A DNA stretch of 64,000 nt from Dicyema japonicum (taxonomy: Eukaryota; Dicyemida; Rhombozoa; Dicyemidae): assembly GCA_011109175.1 (NCBI GenBank), contig RDEW01000002.1:872676-936675 (forward strand), written 5' to 3'. Under the pieces are notes generated by a model. That model saw only the letters and a list, made by a program, of their open reading frames with translations, ran no database searches and was not told the DNA's origin. The stretch's first letter is position 1. The number at the start of each line of letters is the position of its first letter. Positions 43,450-55,079 of the stretch are shown here, in pieces. Both the position numbers and the translations under genes were made by a program.

Positions 43450-44720
43450 AGCACAAATATTTGATATATTTAAATTTAAATCATTTACGATTTAATTTTT
43501 ATTACAAATTAATTTATTATTTCAAATTTCATGCAGAATTGTTAGGTAGCATAACGTTTAGTGTTCTCGTTCTAGTTGATAATAATAACGTTTAGTGTCC
43601 ACATATCTATCGTTTTTGGTCGAATAATTCCATTCTGGTTTGTCCTTTCATCAAATACTAGAAGTGTAGATTGATTTACCTGTCTCAGGAGACGTCCAAT
43701 CGAAAAGGGTATATTTTCCCTTCTCGAGTAGACAGGCTCTCAGAGTGCGAATTTTGTCTGGTTATAACATCGATGAACTATGACAAGGAAATAAGAGTCT
43801 TAGTGACCTTTGTTTTAATAATACTTGATTTTTGTGGTTTTACAAATTATATGGCTAAGAGTATGCATATAAGAGTAAGTATATGGCTAATCTTCGTTCT
43901 GTAATGTTCACTAAGTGCAGAATATTTTTAAATGTTTTATGTGCTTTAATGAGTCGAAAATGATGCTAGTAATAAATATGTATTTACAAAGCATTAGAAA
44001 AACCTGTGTATTTATAAAACATTAGAAAGTTACAAACATGAGTCAAGTCACCAATTGAAGAAATCCTTTACGCGTCGAGTCGACTGGAAGAGCGGGCAAC
44101 TCGTTATATTGGTGAAGTGGCGACACAGCAGTTAACAAATACTAGAAACTCATTACAGTTAAGGTGGTCACTCTCAGAATGAAAAACATATCTTTTATGA
44201 CGATTTTTAGAAAATGTACTAAATAAGTCAGACCCTTTTTCAATATCCCTTTTCCTCCTTGCAAGAGGCGATTCGAGACCGTTCAGCAGGGTCAGTGATA
44301 AACAAACAGATTGTTCAATATACTTGGCTCCAGTACTGCAAAGTTTATAAGGCTTATCGGGCAGCTTGAGGACTGCGGAAGAAAGATCCTAGAATGACAC
44401 AAACTTAATAGCGAGAATTAATAGGGTCTTTGTAGAAATTAATTGCGAGCTTACGATAATTAGAATGAATAAGACTCAAAATTTAGAAGCCACAGTTTAA
44501 AATTCAAAAATATAGTTTTTTTTAAATAAGCTAAAAATATGGAAATCTGGTCACAACAAGAAAAAATGACCCTTTCCTGAAAAATGATATTTATGGCAAA
44601 AATTGTCCTAGTCATTAGCAATTAATGTTTATATTTATTACTAAAAATATTTATAAAATTAATTTAAAAATAATTTAAATTATTTTTAAATATAATTGCT
44701 TGTCTTATTACTTGTGACAT
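43450..44720. other. Intergenic, repeats only
   Basis: 43450-43510 and 44580-44720 are AT-rich gene-flanking blocks. 44250-44420 shares a repeat with 37.5 kb. The plus frame at 43671-43904 shows no known feature. Confidence 0.4.
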
Positions 44721-44723
44721 AAT

Positions 44724-45250
44724 ATGGCTTCTATACAGTCTCAATTATACGAGAACTGGCCCACCGGTTTGGGCCTAATTCAGCTTTCATTGGGTTTCTT
44801 CTCGACAATAATTGGATTCATTGAATGTGGGACTCTCGATATGATAAAGAACCCAAGCCAAGTGTTTGTATTTAAAATCTCCAAAGAGAATTCCTACGGA
44901 GTTGCCATCTGGTCGGGGATATTCCTTCTTCTACAGGAGCTACGGCTGTGAGGGCCTCTGTCACTCGGAGAATCACTACTGTTTACAACTTTTTCATGCT
45001 CAACATTGTCTCATTGTTGGCACACGTGATCTCCATTGGAGTCCTTCTGTATGGATACGGAGCAGGGTGGTTCCGGGGAAGGGATCTGGAGTTGGAGGTA
45101 CACTCAACAGCAATGACTGCAGTCTTCTTTGGTTTTATCATTGGGGTCTTCACTGTTATTAAATATTACCATGACTTCTTCTATGGGGAAATGCAAATGA
45201 TAAGAAATCTCAAGTCTAATCTTAACATTTTTACTTATAGGTCATTATAA
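44724..45250 (+). CDS. Four-pass membrane protein, MS4A/CD20-like, with one frameshift
   Basis: The first frame (44724-44951) reads MASIQSQLYENWPTG, a first helix (GLGLIQLSLGFFSTIIGF) and the start of a second (VAIWSGIFLLL). A one-base shift at about 44940 then continues TGATAVRASVTRR, a third helix (FFMLNIVSLLAHVISIGVLL) and a fourth (TAVFFGFIIGVFTVI) to the stop at about 45250. Across the shift the second helix and WSGIFLLLTG read like the MS4A family (W.G..F..SG). A GT...AG excision of 25 nt here is possible but would remove half of helix 2, so I favour a frameshift from assembly or mutation. A 27-nt in-frame intron is possible just before the last two codons. MS4A proteins act in membrane signalling complexes; function here is open. 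Confidence 0.6.
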
Positions 45251-46429
45251 ATTGATAATCTTATTTATTTTAATATTACGATTTGTGTACCACGTGGGCC
45301 ATTAGTCAGTGTGATGTGTTGGAAGCATACCGTAGAAATCCCCTACGTTCGATTTAAATATCCCTTTAGGGAAATCAACAACAGTTATCGCTGTGGGGGT
45401 CCCAGACTCTAGAAGATGGAATAGGAAGAGGTGGGGACTGTATGAAAAATCCTTAAATTAGATCTACCAGTAACTGCTAACGTGTAGTGGAAGTATACTC
45501 AGAGTGCACTTGTTATATTAAGAGCGACTGAACTACGCAGTTACAATCCGAAAAGATAAGGAATTCAAAAACGAAGCTAGACGAGGGAGAGGATCTAGTA
45601 CTCTCTGTAAAATGGCATCCACGTGTCAAACTTCTTAATGGTCTCATCTCAGTCATTTGTCTTTAGTAAAGTGTAAAGTTTGTCAAATTGACTTGACGAT
45701 GTTCTCACACTGACCGGGATAACTGTACAGAACCTATATCAGGTATATCCTGAGATATTAAGAAGCATAATTGCTGTAAACACATATGATTTCTCGATCA
45801 ATACCGTAGGGCACTCTAGCAGCTAGTGATGGACATTTTCACAAGTCTTGATGTTCACCGGAGGTTTCTGATGGAGAAAGCTTCTCTTAGAATCAATGAT
45901 AGTTGGTTCAGTGATGAAAGCCAAGACTCGTCTCTAATGAGGAAGTGTCCAGAACGTAGATTTTGCTAGGTCAATCTTGTTCTTCGTCGAGGTCGATCTT
46001 CGTGTCATCCACCTATGGAGAAGGGCCACCCAGCAGATCGTTCCAGACCAAATCTTCGGATGGAGGGATTAAATTAATTTTAATCGTGTTTTCAATAAGC
46101 ATATGAATACTCGGTTTTACTTGTCCGTACTCTTACCTACTCATTCCATCCAACTTTCCTCCTTCATCGTCTGATAGATCCCAACCGTGAGGCGACGAGT
46201 CATTCTGGCAGAACATACTAGTTAAATTAAATTTATTGAACCAGAAAACCACCGTCATAGCCAGAATGAAAAATTCAAGTGATCCAGACCTCCCTCAGTA
46301 GTATTCGAATACTCGGAATTGAAGAAACTCTAGAGGGAACTCCTCTGGATGGTTGTTAACTAATGATCGTTTTTGGATATAATTTAGGATTATACCTGGC
46401 GCCATACAGACGGTGAACCACAAAACGCA
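45251..46429. other. No gene recognised; possible coding text on the minus strand
   Basis: Around 46160-46260 the minus strand has a 24-nt intron-like segment (GT...CTAG) between MTVVFC and MFCQNDSSPHGWDLSDDEGG. It looks like protein but I cannot extend it. 45380-45480 has a weak SINE-like repeat. Confidence 0.3.
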
Positions 46430-46545
46430 CGCTAACACTTCAAGCTCCCTAAAGCCAATGGGAAGAGGAGGCACAGAAGAAACAAACAAATAATCTTTAT
46501 TAATGTAGCCACATAGCACCACAGTGAAGTTGGCGCTGCGTGGCA
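46430..46545 (-). mobile_element. SINE2 copy, partial
   Basis: Shares TAATGTAGCCACATAGCACCACA with the head-body junction of other copies, and a tail with AAGCCAATGGGA. Confidence 0.4.
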
Positions 46546-46681
46546 TAGTTGACAGTTTTTGATTTATTTTTCTGTCATTAAATTAAAAATTCTTATTTAA
46601 ATTAATATAATTTATTATTTATTTGTTAAAACCAAATTGATTATTAAATAATAAATTTATACCTTCATATTTAGTTAAAAC

Positions 46682-48410
46682 ATGCAGCGTGCGTTCGATT
46701 CGGTGGCGTTAAAACTCTCTCGAGTTGGCAAAAATGTTGAAAGGAACAAAGGAGAAGGGTCACTTGCGTTACCTGATGGTATGAATGTAATTCTTGCCAT
46801 ATCCGAGAGCGTTGTGGCAGATGACCCAAAAGAATGGGCGAGGCAGGTAGTCCTGCAGGTACGTAGCAGGCTATCTCGAATGCCCTGGAATGGATGGCCA
46901 TACTTGGCGGAGCTCTGCAGTGGCAGATTCAGTACTGCTATATCTGTGAGTGAACTCAAGAAGATGGCTGTAGGCAAAGAGGGTACTGGTCTAAAGGGGC
47001 GGGGACCAGGTGACCACAACTGTCAAAGAGAACACGAGCACCAGAGCTGTGATACGCTGCAGCTCAAGCATGTTTATGAGGTCTTTGCGCGGAATCTCGC
47101 TGCAGCGGCAGATGTCCCACTTGAGGACCGTAGATTTACCCGCAAGATTCCTCATTGTAAGGTTAACGGTGTAGTGTTAACCTGCATCAATAAGGCTGTG
47201 GCTTATGCGGTGGAGGCTAAGCCAGTAGGGTCATTGGGTGACATCTCCCTAGTGCTGTATGCAGCACAGATCACCTATGAGGAATTGACGGACAAGCCCA
47301 GACCACCCAGTAAATGGAGGGAGCAGATCTGTGCCAAGATTGCTTGGAGACAGACTGAGCTGGAAGCACTGGAGGGGCACATAAGTAGTGTGGCGAGAGG
47401 GGTTAGAGGAAAAGCACCGGCTATAGTAAAGGGGCTAATTAGTAAACTCCGTGTTCCCAAATGGGACCTCAAAGAGTTGAGGAGGGCAAAGGTGGAGTTA
47501 GAGGGGGCAATAATGGTGTATAAGAGGAAACTCTATACACATGAAAGTCGGTGTAAGAGAAGGAGAGAAAATAATCTGTTTGAGTTTAATCGCAGATTGT
47601 TTTACCGTCGCCTACACGAAAATGGCCATAGTGTATGTTCCCAGCAGGACGCGGAAATGCTTTCCACATGGGGTAGTATGTGGGAGGCTAAACCACGCAG
47701 AGGAAATGCGTTGAATGTCCCGTACAGCGCCGCTCCTTTCTTGGCGGAATTTTCGATTTGCGCAAGAAATTTGAGGTGGTTGTGAGACAACTCCCTGATT
47801 GGAAAACTACCGGTGTCGATAAAGTTTATAATTTCTTTATCAAAAGATGCACTTCATTGAGTCTATGTGTCGTGTATTACAGAAAAGCATCACTAACCCG
47901 GAAACGATTCCTGATTGGGAATGCACAGGGACAACTTATTTGATCCCAAAGCTGGACAACCCCCAGTCTGCTGCAGATTATCGACCGATAACCTGCATGC
48001 CAACCCTGTATAAACTGATGACCAAATTGGTGGCTAATGAGGTCAGGAGCTTTGTAGAAGCAAATGGGATTCTCTCCGAGAATCAGTTGGGTACTGTGCG
48101 AAATTGTCAGGGGAAAAGAGCAGGCTTTGATCAACAAATGCCTTTCTGTGTCTCACGGAAACTCACTTTTGTCTACGTGGGTGGATGTGAAGAAGGCTTA
48201 CGATTCAGTTGATCATTCTTACCTTGTAGAGTGCCTACACAGTCTGTGTATGCCTGTGTGGTTCATCAGCTTTGTAGTGGCTGTGATGAATAGGTGGAGT
48301 ATTCATCTGAACTATAATAGGCACCTGATAGGCGAGGCAAAACTCAAGAGGGGATCCTTCAAAGGTTTGCTCAAACTGATCGGAAAGCATAAGTTGCAAG
48401 TCATGTGAAC
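46682..48410 (+). pseudogene. Family B LINE, second copy, truncated in RT motif B
   Basis: 46682-47785 is open for 367 codons and holds the N-terminal part of a family B protein, ending with FEFNRRLFYRRL and STWGSMWE, which match FELNRRRFYRN and WTTIWNE of the 26-kb copy. After one-base shifts near 47755, 47845 and 48112 the RT continues: QLPDWKTTGVDKVYNFF, TTYLIPKLDNP, DYRPITCMPTLYKLM, STWVDVKKAYDSVDH (motif A). It stops at KLKRGSFKG (about 48360), inside motif B, where the 3' part is lost. This copy shows a longer N-terminal region than the 26-kb one, with no recognised domain. The base composition is richer in G and C than the surroundings. Confidence 0.8.
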
Positions 48411-48986
48411 TTTTGGACACTTGTGTACATTAAGAAGAAATGGTAATGGTCCCGATTCAAGAAGAATGTGTTTTTGTCATAGAAAAGTACCGTTCAGGAC
48501 AAGTTCATTCTGCCATAGATTTATTTAGCTATCCTGCGTTCCCTGTGTATGGCTTAGATATACTTCGGATGACAATAATTGATAGTGGTGGAGATAAGTT
48601 ATAGGTATGACTTGTGACTACTAATTTCCCTCGGTCAACCCCTTGTCAATACAAAATGAATTTTTTATATTTTGCGGTTAACCTAAAAAATGTTACCTTC
48701 TGCAAATACGTGATCTCAATGTAATGCTAACCACAACATTTAGAGATAATGGGTTTTTTTATTTGCCTCTGTAGTCGTATACGAGTTGATCTTCCAATGT
48801 CGACATAGCAGGAATCTGAAGAGACAACAGAACATTTACTCGTCTGCAAAGGGTCTTCTTTTATCGAACCCCTCAGCCGAGGAGGACCTATCTGTTGCTA
48901 TTTGCTAACTTTCTTTGGTCCACACAGGACGTGATAGTTCAATGGTAAAGAATAATTAAAAGAACAACAAAATCTTTATATTTCAG
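48411..48986. other. Dispersed non-coding repeat and a short unknown frame
   Basis: A plus-strand frame of 54 codons (48441-48605) reads MVMVPIQEECVFVIEKYRSG and on; unidentified. From 48630 to 48770 the text repeats at 50360-50730 (CCTCGGTCAACCCCTTGTCAAT and GCAAATACGTGATCTCA), so a dispersed element is present. Confidence 0.4.
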
Positions 48987-49906
48987 CAATCATCAAATTT
49001 CGTTACTCTGGCAAATTTCAACATCAAACATCTTTTACTTTCGAACAAACATGTGCTGTGATTGCAACCAATGAAATAGCACAAGATATATCGAACGATG
49101 TTGATAACCAGCAAAGGATCAACAGAGGAGCAGGAGAAGTAGCGAAATCGATGTATTTGATTATCCATTTGCACGTGCGTATGTCCGAAGGATGATATAC
49201 GAGAAAAGAACAACACATGATTCATCCTGTTGATTACAATCTTCCCCCATTCCAAACACAGTTAAGGGAGATATTCCAAAACGAGCATGTCCCATCCAGG
49301 GAAGATTTTGTCACGACCAAAGTCGAGAATATACCACAGAGTTGGAGACAACACTCCATATAGATATTGCTGCATGGAATACTGTGGAAAAGTTCCACCC
49401 CTACTATAAAGGGTTGATGATATATGAGAAGGCAGAAAATTAACCGATTAAAAGAAATAAATCCATTGGTAGACTCGGAGATTAACCATAAACAAAGATG
49501 GTGAAGAACACATTCTGTGAGAAAGTGAAAACCAAATTATGCTTTGAAAAATTGCCAAATATCAAATTGTCCTCGTTAACTCCTTACTACCCTGTTTCAA
49601 ACATGTATTACTCCAAAGCGGCATATACTCACAGAAAGCAAATTACATTTGGTATATCGAAAGTGATATCATATAAATGTTGAATAGGAAAATGGTGGTA
49701 ATGAGAAATGGAAATTGTTAAGGACCAAGGGAGGTGTCGAAAAACCGCTCATATATCGTTTTATATAGACAAAATGATAGTATCCGGAATTAACACTCAC
49801 TGTAAGATTACGATCTAGTGATGAACTTGAAAAAGTCGAACATAAAGAAAATATAGAGCAAGTAATCAACAATTTGCAGAGGATTAAAGAATGTTTCCTC
49901 AAGTAA
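48987..49906 (+). CDS. Unrecognised protein gene with seven ultra-short introns
   Basis: Eight exons: 48987-49182, 49204-49340, 49364-49412, 49432-49468, 49498-49662, 49688-49697, 49723-49757, 49781-49906. Introns are 21, 23, 19, 29, 25, 25 and 23 nt, all GT...AG. Each exon joins in phase, so seven excisions restore one frame; chance is unlikely. The first exon listed starts after an acceptor at 48986, so at least one exon is missing upstream. The protein (about 250 residues seen) has VIATNEIAQDISNDVDNQ, DYNLPPFQTQLREIF, NIAAWNTVEKFHPYYKG, SKAAYTHRKQITFGISK and a C-terminal helix LEKVEHKENIEQVINNLQ. There is no signal peptide or membrane helix. I do not recognise the family. The sixth exon is only 10 nt. 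The frame after the TAA at 49904-49906 stays open for 13 more codons, so the stop could be recent. Confidence 0.65.
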
Positions 49907-51485
49907 ATTCCTGATTGCATAATTGAAACGCTTATCAAAGCGAAGTAAAAAAATATAAAATTTGCATCACATGATTTCTTCATAATTAAAGGCAACATAA
50001 TGATGAAGTGATGAATCAAAGATTTATTTGATAAAAGTTTGATTAATCTTGCACTTTCAATAATGAAGAAATATTATAAGCAAATATTATTTTATTTAAA
50101 AATAAAATAACGATATAAACAAATAAGAATGAACGACCAACAAGGCGCAATGTTCAGGTTTATATAATAAAGTTTATTGATAATGGTTTACCATATTAAA
50201 ATATAATAAATAAATAATATAATTAAATAAACTTTTTTATTAAAAATTAATTTCTACTTCTGTTGGTACAATTTTTATGTTACTTTTCTCGAGATTAATT
50301 TGTCCCTTTGATACTGGTGGTATCTAAGCCATAGGTAGGACTTTTGATAATTAGCTAATCTCCCTCGGTCAACCCCTTGTCAATAATAATGCTATATGAA
50401 TAATTTTTACCTGTAAATTCTGTCATCTTTGTCACGTGAATTATGTATCCTATTTATTTTCAGCAATCGAGAGTAGAGGAATCAGGTGTTAGAACAAAAC
50501 GAAAAAAAGAATTATTTTAAATTTAAGTCTCCAGAAGTTGTTTTCACAAAATGGGATATCTGATTGAATGCAGCAAAATACCACTCTTCACATTTTCTTG
50601 AAATAGTTTGGATTTAAAAAATGCTAATTTTTGGTATTGGTGGTTAACCTAAAAATGTTTTTTTTTTTGCAAATACGTGATCTCACTATAGAAACGCTTA
50701 CCATACAATTAAAGACAATTAAGAATTTTTATTTGTTATTTGATTAACTAAAAGATTTCCATGTGGTGATATGTGTCTCTACTAGATTGAAAATTTCTCT
50801 TCTTTCTCTCTTGGTGACGTCAATTGGATCCTACCTTAATCAGAAGACCGTCCAATGCTTGGCCGGTATACAAAAGGATCTATCTATTAATTTCACTTTA
50901 AGAAAATTTTTCTCTCTGGCGACGAGTTCTGGATTCTACCTCAGCTTTCCGGACAATGTCCTCTGGAGTTTGTTTGATGGTTCTTTAACCTTCCGTAATG
51001 GACAGTTTTTTCATTAAAGAGTGGCATAAGTCATCAATTCCATCACGAGAATGTGATTTTTTGTCACCTGTAAGATATTTAATTTTTAACCATCAATATG
51101 ATGCCTCAAAAGTCTTGAAACGTAATCTATGTGCAATGTTTAAACCTAAGGGTCAATGTGCAGATTACCAATATAGAGATTTAATTATTTATTCGAGCTA
51201 TAGTTACAATGATCGTTCCAAACTTTTATGCTAAGAATTTGTGAGAATAGATTTTATCGATAGGAGAAGAGTTAGTCAACTAGAAGGTTTACCACTTTAT
51301 ATTTGCGATTTTTTAGAAAGAGTTACTCTAAATCCCTGATATTGCCGGCTATCACTTGCACAAGTCGTGAAAATTGAAAATCCTGTCGGTTTTTAATGAT
51401 TTAAAAATAACAATTCCAAATTCAAATCTCTTAAAAAATGTTTTGTGTTTATTTTATTAACCCAAGGCGGAAAGGACTGCACATA
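49907..51485. other. AT-rich spacer and dispersed repeat; no gene recognised
   Basis: 50040-50280 is very AT-rich. 50350-50740 repeats text of 48.63-48.77 kb with an insertion. Two plus frames (50763-51017 and 50998-51234) have protein-like composition, the second with FLSPVRYLIFNHQYDASKVL, but no motif. Confidence 0.35.
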
Positions 51486-51835
51486 AGTGTGACTGTACAC
51501 CATTAAGTCTCGAGATCATTAGCTCTCGTTGGAGACTTTCTGACACGTTGGACCCGATATCCCTCCGAATATCGCAATGGAAAATTACTACTCCTCCAAT
51601 GTAAAACGCTTTCGTGGAAGACCAAGAACAACCCTTCCGGTCGTTTTACAAAACGATCCGAAAGCCGTAAAGAAAACATTGGCATCTGGTGACGATCTGA
51701 ACTCACTGAGGGACCTAGCTAAGAACAGAAGAGCTTGGAGCAACCTAACTAATGCTCTCATATTTTTTGCTGCACATGTGGGGCTATAAATATTATGGCT
51801 CTCGTGAAAGTGCTGATAATAATAACCCAAGGCAT
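51486..51835 (+). mobile_element. LINE family A C-terminal tail and 3' end
   Basis: The plus frame 51577-51789 has RFRGRPRTTLPV, LASGDDLNSLRDLAKNRR and a 3' end with GGGCTATAAATATTATGGC and TCTCGTGAAAGTG, then TAATAATAA. This is the best-preserved 3' end of family A and matches the tail of SINE1. Confidence 0.75.
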
Positions 51836-52364
51836 ACAATATTTGTAAGCCTAGCACTCAACTAATTAATCCGAGGAAGGATACCGAAGGGAGAACGTCT
51901 GTTTGTGCCGACCAATGTTAAGTATATCTCACATATGTCATTAAAATAGATTACCAAAAACAAATAATTAATCACGTTGGACTCAAAATTTTGTTTTTCC
52001 GAAATATTTAATAAGTGCTCGAATCTTCTCGTCACTAAATGGAGTGATTTAATAACTCGTTAGATTCCCAATTCTACACATAGAAGTACAATATTCTCAA
52101 CAATCGAATGACAATTACTTATCTGGTGGTACAATTTCAACACTTAAAGCTTAGTATGAGTTAACCCAGAATCATAACATGTAAAAGCTGAGGATCAATA
52201 AGCAACGGGCTGCTAGATATGTTCCGCCATGTTGAGTCCTGGGTGAAGGGAAATTAGAAATCACGGAATCTCAGTTTTAAAACAAAGTAGGGTCATTCCA
52301 TGATGTAAGAATATATAATATATATTCGACAAAAAACCTTAATCGAATCAACACCTTTTTTTAC
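51836..52364. other. LINE family A 5' fragment (51860-51950) and spacer
   Basis: 51860-51950 matches the family A 5' region (GGGAGAACGTCTGTTTGTGCCG). The rest shows nothing recognisable. Confidence 0.45.
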
Positions 52365-52575
52365 AGAAAAGCAAACCTCTCCCTAACCATGCAGCACCAA
52401 ATAGTTTGCTTGCTAGTGGCTACGCGGCGAGCGCTACCGTTCCAGTTTTTTATCTTAAAAGAGAACCTTCTTGCAATAAAAATAATTTATTTGCCCCCGG
52501 TCCATTTGAGCGAAGGAAACCGGTGGCTAACAAGAACGTCAAATCTAAAAGAGGACGCTCCCAGATATCAATAAG
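52365..52575 (+). CDS. Partial exon of an unrecognised basic protein
   Basis: After a good acceptor (T-rich, then ACAG at 52366) the frame reads KSKPLPNHAAPNSLLASGY, VPVFYLKREPSCNKN, APGPFERRKPVANKN and VKSKRGRSQ. It is Pro, Lys and Ser rich, like a disordered region. No other exon could be linked. Confidence 0.3.
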
Positions 52576-52754
52576 GTGTATTTGGTGATGTGGAGAAACT
52601 CGGTGGCGGGCCCCGACACGAGAAGAGATATTTGGTCTTCAGGAAGGCATGATGGGCAAATTGGAGAGGACGATTGTTTGATTCTGTTCAAATATGAATG
52701 ACCACAACGAAAGAGAACCAAGTGGACACAAACTTCCCGAGTTAGGAAAGCTAC

Positions 52755-53575
52755 GCTTCCTTATTTATTTAATAACCCCGAAAAGGGAGCACCTAAAAAG
52801 AAGGAGTAAACCAACTAATTAAGTGATCCCGGTACGCATCGACAAGATCTAGAGGTTTTTCTTGTGTTCCTCCAGAGTACCCACGGCTTTCTGTACAGAA
52901 GATCACTTTTCACTAGGATTTGAAGAGGGGTGGGTTTTTTTTACAAAATTACGTGTATTTTAGGCCTCTAGCCTTGAATGGAAGAAACGACTTGTTTCTT
53001 GACCACACAGACCGATGAAGCCGGATCCGTTGTTTTTGATTGTGGCGTGGTCAAGCATTGGGGAAAAAGATCGGGGGGGGGGGGGTAGATTTGTTAGACG
53101 TGCAAGTTTACCTGTTAGGGAATTTATCTTGTACAAATTGGATATTGAAGCTCCATTAAGCCCATGAGGCACAAGTACACTCTACCGTCGGTTTTAAAAG
53201 TTGATTGTAAAGACGACAGCGCATTCCCGTGACGGCCTGTACTTTAAAAGCGGTTTCATTATATTGTTTCCTGAGACCCTTTGTCATAGCGTTCTTCACA
53301 TGTTGAGAAAATGTCATCAAAGGGTCGAAAGTCACTCCCAGAATAGTTGGATTAATCTGTAGAAATAAAGAGTCTCCATATATGTTCAAATCCAGTGTAT
53401 ATTTTTCTTTTCTGTCTGTGGTAAAGATAGTATACGTTGATTTGTCCTGGATATGGAGAGACGAGGTCGTCAATGTGTGACTGAAACTCTGATTGTTCCA
53501 CATCCACGAATTTGTTCCTGCTAGCGTTAATTAAGTCGTCAGCAAATGTAAGAAACGATTCCTTCACTAAAATTA
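52755..53575 (-). pseudogene. LINE family C: RT palm, thumb and 3' end
   Basis: Minus strand: SFLTFADDLINASRN (FADD catalytic box, about 53530), then INPTILGVTFDPLMTFSQHV and CRLYNQLLKPTVECTCASW. The 3' part (52980-52755) has ATCACTTAATTAGTTGG and ends in AATAAATAA, as at 4.9 kb. Frames shift. A run of 13 G (53073-53085) sits in the C-terminal part. Confidence 0.7.
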
Positions 53576-53653
53576 AAACTTATTTAACAATAAAATTTAA
53601 AATTATTTAAATTAAAATAAAATATTTTAAACAATATTCTCGTGTTTTAATAA

Positions 53654-54434
53654 ATGTTTACGTTAAATCAATCGATTGTGATATTCCTTGGAACAAATAT
53701 ATTCTTTTAATAGTAAATAACCAAATACAATCTATTAGAGTAATATATCAGACTCCATTCCACTCGGAAGGGACTGTATTGAACGGATGCTCTCCAAAAT
53801 TCATGATATCGTCAAAATTGGATATATTACTCATCCATACATTCTCCCTGCTGTCGGGAACACTTCTTCAATGGTCACGGGGGCAGAAGGTTGATTTACT
53901 GATGAAGTCCAGTTTATGCGTCTACCTCCAGAAAAATCACGTTTGTCCACTTTAGAGGTGACATTCTTCCTGTTTTGTTATCATTTGTGATTTCTAGGGA
54001 AAACGGGAGACTTTCTGCAAAGACTTTTGTTCGTGGATTAAACAATTTCCCGTAGCCTTGGTTTTGGCCGGTATTTCCGCAACAGACCGCGTGGAAGGCC
54101 AGTTGGAAGGGTTTTGATATTTCTGGTTATCCCAGGTCCCAAATTCGTTATGTTAGTAATCAGTCCTTGGCTGATTGTCCATTTGTGGAACTTGAAGTGC
54201 CCAAGTCTTCATTTCCCCCGAAATATAATCTCCCAATGCACGGGGCTGGTTTTGCGCGGGAGATTGTCGTGAATTGGTCATATGTGTTATTTAGCCTTTA
54301 GTAGAGATATTCCCTGTCTTGTTTTATCTAGATTCTCTGAGTCTGGTTGTTATAGTGATGATCATATGTGTGAGCTTACGGATGCTTGTGACAGAATGAT
54401 TGACTTTTTGAGGACTAAATTTAAATATTTTTGA
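53654..54434 (+). CDS. PSMG2: PSMG2 (proteasome assembly chaperone 2)
   Basis: Exons 53739-53889, 53908-53957, 53998-54110, 54136-54276 and 54302-54434 are joined over introns of 18, 40, 25 and 25 nt, and a 26-nt intron (53713-53738) precedes them. The product follows human PSMG2: DSIPLGRDCIERMLSKIHD, KIGYITHPYILPAVGN, then FCKDFCSWIKQFPVALVL, GQLEGSQIRYVSNQ, HGAGFAREIVVN, a Cys-Arg...LSRFSESG segment and a last helix DACDRMIDFLRTKF. PSMG2 pairs with PSMG1 to build the alpha ring of the 20S proteasome. The first exon is unclear: the ATG at 53654 opens MFTLNQSIVIFLGTNI, which fits the family start, but a shift of one or two bases lies before 53713, so an assembly error is likely. The last part of the chain is shorter than in human. 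Confidence 0.85.
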
Positions 54435-54534
54435 GTGTTTTGTTATTTTTTGCAATTATGACCAATTTCGTGAGAGGACCATCAGTGACTCTAAGGGACT
54501 TGCGAGGGCACCAGCGCTCTCAGTTGGACGCTTG

Positions 54535-54745
54535 ATGGCTCCCGACATTCTGGTGAAAGCGGGGTAATTAACTTTTTGTGCCTCGTGGTATTGGGAGTCT
54601 CTTGAGACTGGTGGATAACATTATATCATTCTTGTAGAATTAGGAGAGATCTGGAACAGAGGGAAAAAGAGAAGTCTTCGACAAGTTGCAGTAGAGAAGA
54701 TCGAAGACATACTAACCACTAAACTACCTGGTCTTGAGCTCTTCC
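54535..54745 (-). mobile_element. SINE2 copy with strong A box
   Basis: Minus strand from 54745: ACCAGGTAGTTTAGTGGTTAGTATGTC (tRNA-like A-box region), a degraded B box, then CAACTTGTCGAAGAC and the T-rich body, and a tail with AGACTCCCAATACCACG. Confidence 0.6.
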
Positions 54746-55079
54746 TACTTTTATAACTAGATTTATGGATCTCCGTTGATAGCCACTAATTATGTATATT
54801 CAGTTCAGATGGTAGCGGATGCGTGAAGACTAGTTCTTTAAAACGCAGTCTATTCGGAGATAGAAATAGGTAAGAAAGCGTCCAGTTCTTCAGTTATTGG
54901 AACTCCCACAAGGAATGATCCTTTCTGATGTTATCTTTATGATAACTGTTCTTTTTTTTGCTGCATGTCCTTGTAGACGATCAGGTTCCACAATGAAGTC
55001 ACTCATTGATGACGTCGTTACTCGTCAAATCCAAAACATAGTAGATGCGTGAAACCTTCAGCCGAATGTACAGCAGCGA
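54746..55079. other. No gene recognised
   Basis: Short spacer with part of a SINE2-like tail (54890-54930, CTCCCACAAGGAATGATCC). No frame of note. Confidence 0.4.

Noticed and set aside
46160-46260. A Nanos-type zinc finger (CMFCQND)
   Set aside because: Only the first CxxC fits; the spacing to His and later Cys does not.
46675-47019. Minus-strand frames opposite the 46.7-kb LINE
   Set aside because: No motif; the plus strand is continuous with family B RT.
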